Origin: Bacillus sp. SG-1
GTDB lineage: Bacteria; Bacillota; Bacilli; Bacillales; Bacillaceae_B
Assembly: GCF_000181495.1 (NCBI RefSeq)
Contig: NZ_ABCF01000008.1
Coordinates: 42,501 to 84,896, forward strand
Direction of reading: 5' to 3'
DNA length: 42,396 nt
Shown: positions 16,167-24,896 of the stretch, in pieces
Position numbering within the stretch: position 1 is the stretch's first letter
How the letters are laid out: each line of letters starts with the position of its first letter
The notes under the pieces: generated by a model
Seen by the model: only the letters and a program-made list of their open reading frames with translations
Database searches by the model: none
Told to the model about the DNA's origin: nothing
Program-made: the position numbers and the translations under genes

Positions 16167-17144
16167 TTGAAACACTTAAAAGGAAAAACAGCTATTGTAA
16201 CAGGTGCAAGCAGGTCAACGGGAATAGGGGCTGCAATATGTCTTTCCCTTGCTAAGGCAGGGGCAGATGTATTCTTTACCCATTGGGCTCCGTTCGATGA
16301 AACTGATGGAAATGGAATTGAGAAAGATTTTCCACAAGAATTATATGAGATTATAAAAGGCTTTGGAGTAAGATCATCTCATATGCCGCTGGATTTAAGT
16401 TTGGCGGACGCTCCAGTAAAGCTGTTGAATAAGGTGGAAGAAGAGTTAGGAACAGCTAATATATTGGTTAATAATGCAACCTATGAATCTCCGGTGAGCT
16501 ATAGAGAATTAAATGCAGAAATACTGGATAAGCACTATCAAGTTAATAATAGTGGTACCTTGATGCTGTCCGTCGAATTTGCGAGAAGGTACGAAAGAAA
16601 ACTCTTTGATAAAGGCTGTTTTCGTATAGATTGTTGCTTTCGGAAAAATCCCTAGTGCCGGATTTTTCCCCTGGTACAAGGTTTCTTCTCTCTGAACAGG
16701 GAGAGCAGCTCTTTTCTTCCTGCCTTACCAGGATATTTCGTGTGAATGATGTCTATTTTTTCGAAATTCATATTAAATAGCAACAAAGTTTAAGAAAAGA
16801 GCCTTGATAAAAAAGATGGCAGGATTATTAATCTTGTATCAGGAGGGCCAAACCCTAATAATTTGGCTTATATTGCAACAAAAGGAATGATCATTGCGAT
16901 AACCGAACCGCTGTCAGTAGCACTTGCTCCCATAGGGATTACGGTGAATTCTGTAAACCCAGGGCCAACTGACTCAGGATGGATGACTGAAGAAATAAGA
17001 AATTATTTATTACCTCAATTTCCTTCTGGCCGCCTTGGAAAACCGGAAGATGCAGCAAGACTTATCACATTCTTAGCAAGTGACGATTCCAGCTGGATTA
17101 CAGGGCAGACTATTAAATCTGAAGGAGGATTTTTGGGGAAGTAG
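16167..17144 (+). pseudogene. Short-chain dehydrogenase/reductase interrupted by a MITE
   Basis: The 5' part (TTG 16167, with AAGGAGG upstream) encodes the Rossmann start KTAIVTGASRSTGIGAA and the NNA motif ILVNNATYE. The 3' part encodes LAYIATKGM with the catalytic Tyr-x-x-x-Lys and the typical C-terminus NSVNPGPTDSGW. A 190-bp insertion (16614-16803) with an 8-bp target duplication splits them. Removing the insertion and one duplication joins ERKLFDK to KDGRIINLVSGG in frame and gives 259 residues, the normal length for this family. As it stands, translation adds a few foreign codons and stops at 16655, leaving no catalytic Tyr/Lys, so the gene should be inactive. The original reaction is an NAD(P)-dependent oxidoreduction of unknown substrate, of the 3-ketoacyl reductase-like type. 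Confidence 0.93.
16614..16803. mobile_element. MITE, 190 bp, with 8-bp target duplication
   Basis: The element has terminal inverted repeats of about 24 bp: the left end is GGCTGTTTTCG... and the right end reads, on the other strand, GGCTCTTTTCT...; both then reach TTGTTGC. It is flanked on both sides by the identical 8-mer TTGATAAA (16606-16613 and 16804-16811). It has no coding capacity and contains an internal hairpin, AAAAATCC...GGATTTTT (about 16644-16667). GGCTCTTT-type ends and 8-bp duplications are features of the ISL3 group, so mobilisation by such a transposase is plausible but not shown. It lies inside the dehydrogenase gene. Confidence 0.93.
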
Positions 17145-17245
17145 AGGTATTTAAGGGAGGATTGTTTTAGCGATTCTCCTTTTTGTCGTTTTGAAGATTT
17201 TGAGGTTTTGGACTTTGGTAACCTTAATTAGAAAAGGGGAAAGAA

Positions 17246-18163
17246 ATGTCTATCATAACAATTGAAAAAGCTGTCAGTGAAGATGCTGATAAACTGACAA
17301 AAATCATGAAGAGGACTTTTGATGAAGAAGCAAAAAAGTGGCTGGCGGGTCAAACTGGTGTAGTTGATTATAATATTCAGCCTCCTGGGTACGCATCAAT
17401 CGAGATGACAAAATATATGATTGAAGAACTGGAATATTTTAAGGTTAAATATAAGGGCAAAATCGTTGGCGGAATTATTTTAACGATTACTGGAACGTCC
17501 TTTGGAAGAATTGATCGGATATTCGTTGACCCTGAATATCAAGGGAAGGGAATAGGCTCTAATGTTATAAAATTAATTGAGGAAGAATTTTCAATGGTAC
17601 GAACTTGGGATCTTGAAACATCAAGCAGACAAATTAATAATCATAATTTTTATGAAAAAATGGGGTTTAAGACCACCTTTGAAACTGAGGACGAGTACTG
17701 TTATATAAAGAGAAAGGGATCTTTATCAGCACCGGAAGGTAAAGATATATCCAATATTCAATACGAGAATTGCAATATGGAGAGAACAGAGTGTTATCAA
17801 GTGAATCTGGAAGGTAGTTCATTTAGTAACAGTAATCTAGCAAATACACACATTAGTAATTGCAACCTTAGTCATTCTAAATTCCAAAATATTAACCTAA
17901 CACATTCTCTTTATGCGGACTTAAACCTTTCTAATAGCACAATGAAATTAGTTACTTTGGGAGGAGTTTGCTTTATAGATTCTAACCTTGGGGAGGACGA
18001 ACAACCAGTTTCGTTTGAAAGATGTGACCTCAAAGGCTCCACAATAAGTAATAGCAATTTACAAAACGTAGAAATAAAAGATAGTGAAATAACAGGAATG
18101 AAAATCAATGATATTTCAGTAGAAAAGCTTCTTGAAGCATATTATCAAGTGAATAAAGAGTAA
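17246..18163 (+). CDS. GNAT acetyltransferase fused to pentapeptide-like repeats
   Basis: The protein has 305 residues and two parts. Residues 1-155 form a GNAT domain with the acetyl-CoA loop QGKGIG (99-104) in IFVDPEYQGKGIGSNVI and the end strand NNHNFYEKMGFK. From about 168 to 285 the chain has a repeat of five-residue steps rich in Asn, Ser and Leu (VNLEGSSFSNSNLANTHISN, then SNCNLSHSKF, LNLSNSTM, CDLKGSTISNSNLQ), which suggests a right-handed quadrilateral beta helix. The ribosome binding site is AAAAGGGGAAAG. Such fusions occur among acetyltransferases of Firmicutes, but the role of the helix (oligomerisation, or substrate or partner binding) is not known. Nothing in the neighbourhood points to a substrate. 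Confidence 0.85.
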   Translation: MSIITIEKAVSEDADKLTKIMKRTFDEEAKKWLAGQTGVVDYNIQPPGYASIEMTKYMIEELEYFKVKYKGKIVGGIILTITGTSFGRIDRIFVDPEYQGKGIGSNVIKLIEEEFSMVRTWDLETSSRQINNHNFYEKMGFKTTFETEDEYCYIKRKGSLSAPEGKDISNIQYENCNMERTECYQVNLEGSSFSNSNLANTHISNCNLSHSKFQNINLTHSLYADLNLSNSTMKLVTLGGVCFIDSNLGEDEQPVSFERCDLKGSTISNSNLQNVEIKDSEITGMKINDISVEKLLEAYYQVNKE

Positions 18164-18191
18164 AAATATAGGATTTATAACGGAGGTTTCC

Positions 18192-19322
18192 ATGACTTAT
18201 TCAGATGATAAGTACTATCAGATAACGGATTTTATAGAGAAGCAAATGCATAACCATAACGGTGTCGGATTGAGTGTTGCGATTGTTAAAGATTCAGACA
18301 TTGTCTATTCAAAGGGATTTGGTCATTCTCAGATTCATCCAGTAAACAAACCTATTGATGCGGATACTTTGATGAGCATTCAAAGTGTTTCTAAGAACTT
18401 TGTGGCAGTTTCAATTATGCAGTTGGTTGAGAAGAATATGATTTCATTGGATGATTCTGTGGTGGACTATTTGCCTTACTTTAGAACAAAGGATAAACAA
18501 CAGAGCGATACCATCACGATCCGGCATGTATTGTCCCATACTGCGGGATTTCCCTCAGATTTAGGAATAGCCAATATGACTGCTCCGAATATAAGAGAAA
18601 TATTTTCAGATACTCCTACAGAATTCCAGGAAGCATTAGACTATTACCGGCTTACAGAAGAAGAACTATATAGTATCAAAAACCGTGAAGATATAACGAA
18701 ATGGTTTAAGAAAGTAGAATTGGAGTATCCGGTCGGGAAGGGATGGAATTACTGTACCGATGCATATGTAATACTTGCGGATTTATTTGAAAAAGTTACA
18801 GGCTCCTCTTGGGAAAAACATCTTAAGGAAGATATATTGATTCCCTTGAATATGAACCGGACAACTGGCGATTCGGCTTTGGTTGAAAGTGAAGAGAATA
18901 GTGCGAGATATTATTTGGGCGAGGAAAAAGTAGAAACTCCATTTCCAAAGAACCAAATTTCCGCTCCGATTGGATATTTATATTCAACAGCGAATGATCT
19001 AGGAAACTATTTACTCTTCCACTTAAATAAAGACGCCACTATTTTACGTTCGGATTTAATAGAAGAAATGCGGAAACCCGTTCAACTCGTCAATGAGGAA
19101 TGGCGATTCGGAAGTGAAGTCAGGAGCTATGGACTTGCTTGGTTTACAGATACATATAAAGGTCAGGGGGTTGTAGAACATGGAGGCGGTCAAATGGCTG
19201 TCAGGTCGCTTATTTCCATGGTTCCCCAACATAAGCTTGGAATTGTAGTATTATTGAATTTTGATGGAACCATCCATCATGATATATGTGATAAGATCAT
19301 AGACGTTTTCACTGGTTCTTAA
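18192..19322 (+). CDS. Beta-lactamase-fold serine hydrolase
   Basis: The protein of 376 residues belongs to the class C beta-lactamase/DD-peptidase-like esterase family. The first motif is SVSK (Ser65, Lys68). The second is Tyr187 in GWNYCTDAY, with Thr in place of the usual Asn of YxN. The third motif is HGG in VEHGGGQMAV. There is no signal peptide, so it appears cytoplasmic. Likely activity is an esterase or peptidase rather than resistance. The start is ATG with GGAGG 5 nt upstream. It is 28 bp downstream of the acetyltransferase and probably transcribed with it. Confidence 0.87.
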   Translation: MTYSDDKYYQITDFIEKQMHNHNGVGLSVAIVKDSDIVYSKGFGHSQIHPVNKPIDADTLMSIQSVSKNFVAVSIMQLVEKNMISLDDSVVDYLPYFRTKDKQQSDTITIRHVLSHTAGFPSDLGIANMTAPNIREIFSDTPTEFQEALDYYRLTEEELYSIKNREDITKWFKKVELEYPVGKGWNYCTDAYVILADLFEKVTGSSWEKHLKEDILIPLNMNRTTGDSALVESEENSARYYLGEEKVETPFPKNQISAPIGYLYSTANDLGNYLLFHLNKDATILRSDLIEEMRKPVQLVNEEWRFGSEVRSYGLAWFTDTYKGQGVVEHGGGQMAVRSLISMVPQHKLGIVVLLNFDGTIHHDICDKIIDVFTGS

Positions 19323-19340
19323 ATATATTTGAATACTGCA

Positions 19341-19374
19341 CAAAAAAAGCAGAAGCCGCAATGGTCTCTGCTTT
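19341..19374 (-). terminator. Terminator of the B3/B4-domain gene
   Basis: AAAGCAGA (19346-19353) pairs with TCTGCTTT (19367-19374), and on the minus strand the stem is followed by a run of seven T. It lies just past the 19383 stop. On the plus strand the T-run is weak, so the upstream serine hydrolase gene benefits less. Confidence 0.75.
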
Positions 19375-19382
19375 CATATCTC

Positions 19383-20054
19383 TCAACTGCCAACAACTGA
19401 AAACGTTCCTTCCCCTCCATGGATTGAAACAAACATATCCATCAGGGATTTTGTCAGCTTTTCACTCTCCTCAACAGAAAGAGAGGGCTTTAAAAAGATG
19501 ATTTGTACCGCGTTTTTCGTTTCTTCCCCTACAGGTGCTGTTGCTGAATCGACAAATGGGCTTCCGAATGGGCCGGCAGCGTCACATGCAACGATCAGGT
19601 TCTCGATTGAATTTTCACGTCCATTCAATCCGGTGTAGGATTCCCCTTCAGAGCCGATCCTTAGTTCGATATTTTCACCTTGCAGTTTGTCCAAATCATA
19701 GATGCCGATCGGGACTTCATATTGCAGGGAAAAGAAGTTGTTCAGGTCAATGGCTGAATTGATCGTTTGCAGGTAGTTTTGCTTTTTAACCCTGCGGTAT
19801 AACGCTTCAGCCGAGTGGCGGTAACGGTTCGGGTCTTTGCCAACCGATTTGAAAATCTTTCTCCATTGGGCAACGCCGTCAATTTCAGTCACAGGCCTTT
19901 CCTGGAGGTCAAAAAAGATTGATTCCTGAAACAGCTGCAGCCTGCCTTTCAGCATTTGAGGCGATGAGCCGACTTCGATATTATGATATTGAATAAAACC
20001 AACTTTGAAACCGTCTACCTTGGCTGTAATTAGGGGATTTATCGTAATTTCCAC
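19383..20054 (-). CDS. B3/B4 (tRNA-binding type) domain protein
   Basis: The protein of 223 residues matches the B3/B4 fold of the phenylalanyl-tRNA synthetase beta chain, found as a stand-alone protein in many bacteria. Visible features are the segment WRKIFKSVGKDPNRYRHSAEALYRRV and the core YEVPIGIYDLDKL. Free-standing members have been proposed to act in amino acid or tRNA quality control; no function is fixed for this one. It is soluble and has no signal peptide. The start is ATG with GGAGGG upstream on the minus strand. It is a single gene convergent with the serine hydrolase. Confidence 0.85.
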   Translation of the reverse strand: MEITINPLITAKVDGFKVGFIQYHNIEVGSSPQMLKGRLQLFQESIFFDLQERPVTEIDGVAQWRKIFKSVGKDPNRYRHSAEALYRRVKKQNYLQTINSAIDLNNFFSLQYEVPIGIYDLDKLQGENIELRIGSEGESYTGLNGRENSIENLIVACDAAGPFGSPFVDSATAPVGEETKNAVQIIFLKPSLSVEESEKLTKSLMDMFVSIHGGEGTFSVVGS

Positions 20055-20231
20055 TTATTTTCCCTCCACATTTATTTTAAAATAGTTTATCATAATACAC
20101 GGCTATATTTCATATGTGGGAATTTACTGAGTAAGTATGAATTAATATTCTTATGCTCAGATTTGAAAAGTTTAAATCACTTAGAATGTTTAAATAATAA
20201 AGTGGGGACTAAGTCTTGAATATATAATAAT

Positions 20232-20510
20232 TAGATTGGAGCGGAAGGTGCGTGATCTCCTGCGGGATTAGCGGGACAGGTGAGACCCCGCAGGCGAAGC
20301 TGAGGAGGCTAATCCAGCTCCAGCGGCCAGTGACTAGCAGATTTCGGTCTCTCTCCTTGCGATAAGTCATCATCGAATCGCTAACGCTCTTCGTGATTCC
20401 TTTATCTCATACGAGAGCCCTAAAATCTGTACGTCACTGAACGGCACGGCCGCTTCCACTTTTTACTTCACCGCCCGCCCCGCGGAGTCACGCACCTGTA
20501 GCGGAAATCG
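20232..20510. repeat. GC-rich palindromic repeat, copy 2, split by a nested element
   Basis: The left part (20232-20310) and right part (20469-20510) match copy 1 at 10825-10946 closely: GATTGGAGCGG, CTCCTGCGGGAT, GGGACAGGTGAGACCCCGCA and GAGGAGGCT on the left; CACCGCCCGCCCCGCGGAGT and AGCGGAAATC on the right. Between them are 158 bp absent from copy 1. Confidence 0.88.
20311..20468. repeat. 158-bp palindromic element nested in the GC-rich repeat
   Basis: The insert begins AATCCAGCTCCAGCGGCC and ends CGGCCGCTTCCACTTTTT. Its arms pair in order: AGCGGCC with GGCCGCT, AGTGAC with GTCACT, CAGATTT with AAATCTG and CTCTC with GAGAG, so the whole piece is an extended imperfect hairpin. It has no ORF. 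A CCAGCTCCAGCG start is common among Bacillaceae intergenic repeats. A target duplication is not clear (at most CT). Confidence 0.75.
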
Positions 20511-20549
20511 TTAAACGATTATAGTAATCATAGAAAGGAGGAGAGAGCA

Positions 20550-21686
20550 TTGGATTTCGATCAATTAAAGCAGGATATTATTGAATACAGCAAAGAAATC
20601 GGTATTGATAAAATTGGTTTTACGACAGCCGACACCTTTTCCGAGATGAAGAACCTGCTGCTACGCCAGGAGATGCTGGGCTATCAGTCAGGCTTTGAAG
20701 AAAAAGATATCGAAAAGCGTGTGGACCCCTCACTCATATTCGATGGACCGAAATCAATCATCGCGATTGCTCTCGCCTATCCTTCGAGAATGAAGAATGC
20801 TCCCCAAAGTAAAAGGGGTGAACGCCGGGGGATTTTCTGCAGGGCGTCATGGGGGACGGATTATCACGATGTTCTCAGGGACCGGTTATCCAAGCTGGAG
20901 AAGTATATAGAGTCCAGAGTTCCACAGGCTCAGTTTAAATCCATGGTGGATACGGGAGAGCTTGTAGACAGGGCGGTGGCCGAGCGTGCAGGAATTGGCT
21001 GGAGCGGGAAAAACTGCGCGATCATTACTCCTGAGTTTGGTTCCTATGTATACTTGGGTGAAATGATTACGAATCTTCCGTTTGCCCCTGATGAGCCAAT
21101 TGAAGACCAATGCGGTACATGCAATAAGTGTGTAGATGTCTGCCCGACAGGAGCACTCGTCGAAGGTGGACAGCTCAATGCACAGCGCTGTATTGCTTTC
21201 CTAACCCAAACTAAAGGGTTCCTGCCTGATGAATTCAGAACTAAGCTTGGTAACAGGCTGTACGGCTGTGATACTTGTCAAACGGTCTGCCCTGAAAATA
21301 AAGGCAAGGATTTTCATAACCATTGGGAAATGGAGCCTGATCCTGAAATCGCCAAGCCGCTGTTGAAACCTTTATTGACAATCAGCAATAGAGACTTCAA
21401 AGAAAAGTATGGACATGTTTCCGGATCATGGAGAGGGAAAAAGCCAATTCAGCGGAACGCCATAATTGCTTTGGCTCACTATAAAGATGAAACTGCCCTT
21501 CCTGATCTAATCTCTGTGATGGAAAATGATGTAAGACCGGTTATCAGAGGAACCGCTGCCTGGGCATTAGGCAAGATTGGCGGAACCACTGCCGAGGAAG
21601 CCCTTCAGGCATTCCTTGCAAAAGAAAAAGACGAAGAAGTCATTTCTGAAATCCATAAAGGGTTGGAATTGATATCAGCAAATTAA
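20550..21686 (+). CDS. queG: Epoxyqueuosine reductase
   Basis: This is a cobalamin-dependent iron-sulfur enzyme that reduces epoxyqueuosine to queuosine at position 34 of tRNAs, the last step of queuosine synthesis. The 378-residue protein shows a cobalamin-binding N-terminal region (ALAYPSRM, WGTDYHDVLRDRL), ferredoxin-like 4Fe-4S motifs CGTCNKCVDVCPTGA and CDTCQTVCPENK, and a C-terminal HEAT-like segment (IQRNAIIALAHYKD, VIRGTAAWALGKIG). It starts at TTG 20550 after AAAGGAGGAG. In Bacillus subtilis the orthologue is yhbA, next to yhbB and cspR; here those partners lie 6-7 kb downstream. A terminator follows. Confidence 0.96.
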   Translation: MDFDQLKQDIIEYSKEIGIDKIGFTTADTFSEMKNLLLRQEMLGYQSGFEEKDIEKRVDPSLIFDGPKSIIAIALAYPSRMKNAPQSKRGERRGIFCRASWGTDYHDVLRDRLSKLEKYIESRVPQAQFKSMVDTGELVDRAVAERAGIGWSGKNCAIITPEFGSYVYLGEMITNLPFAPDEPIEDQCGTCNKCVDVCPTGALVEGGQLNAQRCIAFLTQTKGFLPDEFRTKLGNRLYGCDTCQTVCPENKGKDFHNHWEMEPDPEIAKPLLKPLLTISNRDFKEKYGHVSGSWRGKKPIQRNAIIALAHYKDETALPDLISVMENDVRPVIRGTAAWALGKIGGTTAEEALQAFLAKEKDEEVISEIHKGLELISAN

Positions 21687-21723
21687 AACGGACTAAGCTG
21701 CCATTGCTTTGGTCCGTTTTTTT
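21687..21723 (+). terminator. Terminator of queG
   Basis: AACGGAC and AAGC pair with GCTT and GGTCCGTT around TGCCATT, followed by seven T. Confidence 0.9.
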
Positions 21724-21884
21724 GGCGCAAAAACCGATGAGCAAGGAAATGTCAAAGGAAGATTAGTAGATTATTTCTCCAAAAAGAATCCAAATCTATT
21801 GTAAAAAGCAGGCTTTCTTTGCTAGAATCAATTGAACTAATTGGAAGAAACTGAAAGTGTCAGACAGGAAGGAAGTTTAGAAAC

Positions 21885-23114
21885 ATGATTCAACCACCTA
21901 CAGGAAAGGAGCGGATCGGGCTTGCATTTCTTCTCGGAATGCTTGGTGTGCTCGGACCGCTTAACATTGATATGTATTTACCCAGTTTCCCTGGAATCGC
22001 CTCAGACTTGGAGGCGAGTGCTTCCCAGGTCCAGCTAAGTTTAACGAGCTGTCTCATTGGACTGGCTGTCGGTCAAATTGTAGTAGGGCCCATCAGTGAT
22101 GCAAAAGGGAGAAAAAGTCCCTTACTGTTGTTTATCTTCTTGTTCGCCCTGTCATCTATTCTTTGTGCCGTTGCTCCAAATATTTCGGTATTGATTGCAG
22201 CGCGTTTTCTGCAGGGGTTTACCGCGTCGGCAGGAGTTGTACTATCGAGGGCAGTGGTTCGTGATGTATTCAGCGGAAGGGAACTGACGAAGTTTTTCGC
22301 TCTATTGATGGTCATTAATGCTACTGCTCCCATGATTGCTCCCATAACTGGCGGAGCAATACTATTGCTGCCATTTGCAACTTGGAATACGATATTTTAT
22401 GTGCTTGGACTAATTGGCTTTCTCATAGTAGGGGTCATTGCCCTGAAATTAAAAGAAACCTTGCCGCCTGAAAAGCGTATTCCAAGCTCTCTTGGGAGTT
22501 CGGTAAGAACAATTGGCAGTCTGCTGAGGGACCGGTCATTCATCGGCTTCGCTTTGACGGTCGGACTGATTCACGGTGGGAGCTTTGCCTATGTTGCAGG
22601 AACACCGTTCGTTTATCAAGGGATTTATGGGGTTTCTCCGCAGGTTTTCAGCATATTGTTCGGAATAAACGGCCTTGCGATCATTACAGGCAGTTTTCTC
22701 ATCGGCCGTCTGGGCGGCTTTATTCATGAGAGAAAGCTGCTTCGAGTGGCTGTCATCATAGCAGTGTGTGCGACTTCATTTCTGCTTCTCATGACAATCA
22801 TTCAAGGTCCATTGGCAGCGGTTGTCATTCCTATATTCATCTATATGACAACTATGGGAATGATTTTGACCAGTACCTTTACATTGGCAATGGAACACCA
22901 GGGACATCGGGCAGGCAGTGCTAGTGCGGTATTGGGAATGCTCCCGCTGGTCATTGGGTCGATTGTCGCTCCGCTTGTAGGAATAAATGAAACAACGGCA
23001 GTGCCGATGGCAGCAGCGTTATTCATTACAGCTTCTTTTGGGGCTGTGGCATTCTTCAGGTTAACGGGGAAAAAACAGGCTTTAGCAATGAAGTTAAGTA
23101 CGAATAGCAATTGA
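21885..23114 (+). CDS. Bcr/CflA-type multidrug MFS exporter
   Basis: The protein of 409 residues has twelve transmembrane helices in two six-helix halves. It begins with the family signature LGPLNIDMYLPSFPGIA in helix 1 and carries the loop 2-3 MFS motif GPISDAKGRKSPLL. Helices 4-5 contain the export-type motif with AVVRDVFSG and PMIAPITGG. This group uses proton antiport to export bicyclomycin, sulfonamides or other small molecules; the substrate here is unknown. The start is ATG with GGAAGGAAG upstream. It is a single gene between the queG terminator and its own terminator. Confidence 0.93.
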   Translation: MIQPPTGKERIGLAFLLGMLGVLGPLNIDMYLPSFPGIASDLEASASQVQLSLTSCLIGLAVGQIVVGPISDAKGRKSPLLLFIFLFALSSILCAVAPNISVLIAARFLQGFTASAGVVLSRAVVRDVFSGRELTKFFALLMVINATAPMIAPITGGAILLLPFATWNTIFYVLGLIGFLIVGVIALKLKETLPPEKRIPSSLGSSVRTIGSLLRDRSFIGFALTVGLIHGGSFAYVAGTPFVYQGIYGVSPQVFSILFGINGLAIITGSFLIGRLGGFIHERKLLRVAVIIAVCATSFLLLMTIIQGPLAAVVIPIFIYMTTMGMILTSTFTLAMEHQGHRAGSASAVLGMLPLVIGSIVAPLVGINETTAVPMAAALFITASFGAVAFFRLTGKKQALAMKLSTNSN

Positions 23115-23203
23115 TATTTGTTAAAGTTTTAATTGATTTTCGTGAATTATCTGAGGGGAGGGCCCTTCTTAGCAAGGGGGGAATCGCTGCAGAGCAGAAA
23201 AAG

Positions 23204-23236
23204 GCCGGTTGGACAAATATCCAACCGGCTCTTTTA
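23204..23236. terminator. Bidirectional terminator between MFS and protease genes
   Basis: GCCGGTTGG (23204-23212) pairs perfectly with CCAACCGGC (23221-23229). The stem is followed by TCTTTTATT on the plus strand and by TTTTTCTG on the minus strand, so it can serve both convergent genes. Confidence 0.88.
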
Positions 23237-23255
23237 TTGAGGCTTTTTTTCTTCT

Positions 23256-24896
23256 TTAGTATACTCCTACACTGTCCCAAGCCGATTTTACAGCATTGTA
23301 AGTAGAACTTCCGCTTCCGTACAGGTCTGCTGCAGATTGCAGAAGAGAAGCACGTGCGTAACTGAAGTCACTTGTAGGCGTCAGGTAGACTGTAAGGGCA
23401 CGATAGTAAATTTTTTCAGCTTTGGCATTGCCGATGCTTGTGACAGTATTATAGAAAGCTTTATTTGGAATCCCGGAATTTGTGTGAACGCCGCCGTTGT
23501 CAGAAGTAGTGTTCACATAATCGTCCATATGCTCCGGTTGTCCATATTGTGACGGATTGGAAAGACTGCGCAGTGCATCACCTGCTACGCCTGGTGTGTA
23601 TACATCTTCACCCATTAAGTAATCAGCCGTATCAAGGAAGTAGCCGAATACATCGGAGAAGGACTCATTTAAGGCACCAGATTGATATTGGTACTCTAAT
23701 CCGGCAGTCCTTTCTGTTACTGCATGTGTAATCTCATGTGCCACAACATCCTTGGCTCCTGAAAGTTCACGGAAAGTTGATCCGTCACCGTCTCCATATA
23801 CCATCTGTGATCCATTCCAGAAAGCATTGTTGTAATTGGTACCATAATGCACCGTTGAACGGATGGTTGCACCATTGTTATCATAACTGTTGCGGTTATG
23901 AGTGTTTAAGAAATAATCATATACATCTTCAGCATAGGCGTGAGCGTCTACTTCCGCTGCTTGGGAGTAGGCTGTCCAGGCGTTATTGCTGTCGACTGTG
24001 TAATATCCCGGCAGGGTTGTCCCGTTTTGAGCTGTACGTGTTTCAATGACACCGTTCATTGGTTTTGTTACGTCATATAAATAGTAAGTTCCATTTGCAT
24101 AATAAGTATTAAGCTGCTTGTAATCATCTTTCACACCATATCCGTAACCAGTAGTTGCAGCATCTGTAACAGCGTTATATGCTTCAAGAACCTCACCGCT
24201 TACAGCATCTACATAGATTTGCCAATTTGCTCCGTATGGCTGGATGAATTGCAATTGAACTTTGTAAGCAAGATTGAAAGCCCCATCTTTCTCATGAACT
24301 ACTAAATCTTTTTTTACATTGGTGTTTTTAACTTTGCTTTTCTTTGCTGCAGCAAAGGTTTCTTCTTCTGGCGTTACTGTTTGAGATTCATCAAGTTCAA
24401 TATAGTTCCAGGCAAGACTTACTGCCTCGTCTTGATTGATTTCAGCTTTTGACTTTTTAACTTTTTTAGAAGCATCCGGATATAATTGTCCTGCAGCTGT
24501 AGAAACGGAGTTGTCTTTATGTGTATGCACAGAGAAGATGGCTCCGTCGATTGGAACACCTTTCACTGACTGAGCAAATTTGTAATGCTTCATCCCCAGT
24601 TCATCTTCTGTCGTTTCTAGAAGAGTCAGCTCGGTAGAAGGATCGATTCCCAGAGCATCCTGGTTATTCTTAAGGAATTTTTTAATTTCTTTTTCATTTT
24701 TAGCCTTGGATTTTGAGAGTTTTTCAGAGTAGAATTTTGGTTTATCCTTTTGTTTATCCAGAATTTTTTTGGAGACTTCAAATTTAGAAGTATGATTGCT
24801 TGAAAGTGTTGATGCTAAAGAGGCTCCAGGCAAAGCTGCGCTGAATACTAAAGAAGTGCCGAGTGCTAATGATACTAATTTTAATTTTTTTGTCAT
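23256..24896 (-). CDS. Secreted neutral metalloprotease, M4 (thermolysin/bacillolysin) family
   Basis: This is an extracellular zinc protease of 546 residues. It has a signal peptide (MTKKLKLVSLALGTSLVFSA, cleaved near 30), an FTP/PepSY propeptide of about 210 residues and the mature M4 domain. Zinc and catalysis are given by HEITH (His387, Glu388, His391) and Glu411 in GALNESFSD; the acid-base His lies in GGVHTNSGIPNKAFY. I start at ATG 24896, with GGAGGGAG about 9 nt upstream, rather than at the in-frame ATG 24917 that precedes that site. The mature length fits bacillolysin. Calcium sites of the thermolysin type are likely. The 400-bp AT-rich upstream region suggests growth-phase control. 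Confidence 0.96.
   Translation of the reverse strand: MTKKLKLVSLALGTSLVFSAALPGASLASTLSSNHTSKFEVSKKILDKQKDKPKFYSEKLSKSKAKNEKEIKKFLKNNQDALGIDPSTELTLLETTEDELGMKHYKFAQSVKGVPIDGAIFSVHTHKDNSVSTAAGQLYPDASKKVKKSKAEINQDEAVSLAWNYIELDESQTVTPEEETFAAAKKSKVKNTNVKKDLVVHEKDGAFNLAYKVQLQFIQPYGANWQIYVDAVSGEVLEAYNAVTDAATTGYGYGVKDDYKQLNTYYANGTYYLYDVTKPMNGVIETRTAQNGTTLPGYYTVDSNNAWTAYSQAAEVDAHAYAEDVYDYFLNTHNRNSYDNNGATIRSTVHYGTNYNNAFWNGSQMVYGDGDGSTFRELSGAKDVVAHEITHAVTERTAGLEYQYQSGALNESFSDVFGYFLDTADYLMGEDVYTPGVAGDALRSLSNPSQYGQPEHMDDYVNTTSDNGGVHTNSGIPNKAFYNTVTSIGNAKAEKIYYRALTVYLTPTSDFSYARASLLQSAADLYGSGSSTYNAVKSAWDSVGVY

Larger units (their letters stand above)
20055..20549. other. Intergenic region with nested palindromic repeats
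   Basis: About 500 bp. The AT-rich left part (20055-20231) holds no gene. The right part is the GC-rich repeat copy 2, with a second element inside it. The last 40 bp leads to the queG ribosome binding site. Confidence 0.75.

Noticed and set aside
20311-20468. Insertion sequence
   Set aside because: 158 bp, no coding capacity and no clear target duplication; described as a palindromic repeat instead.
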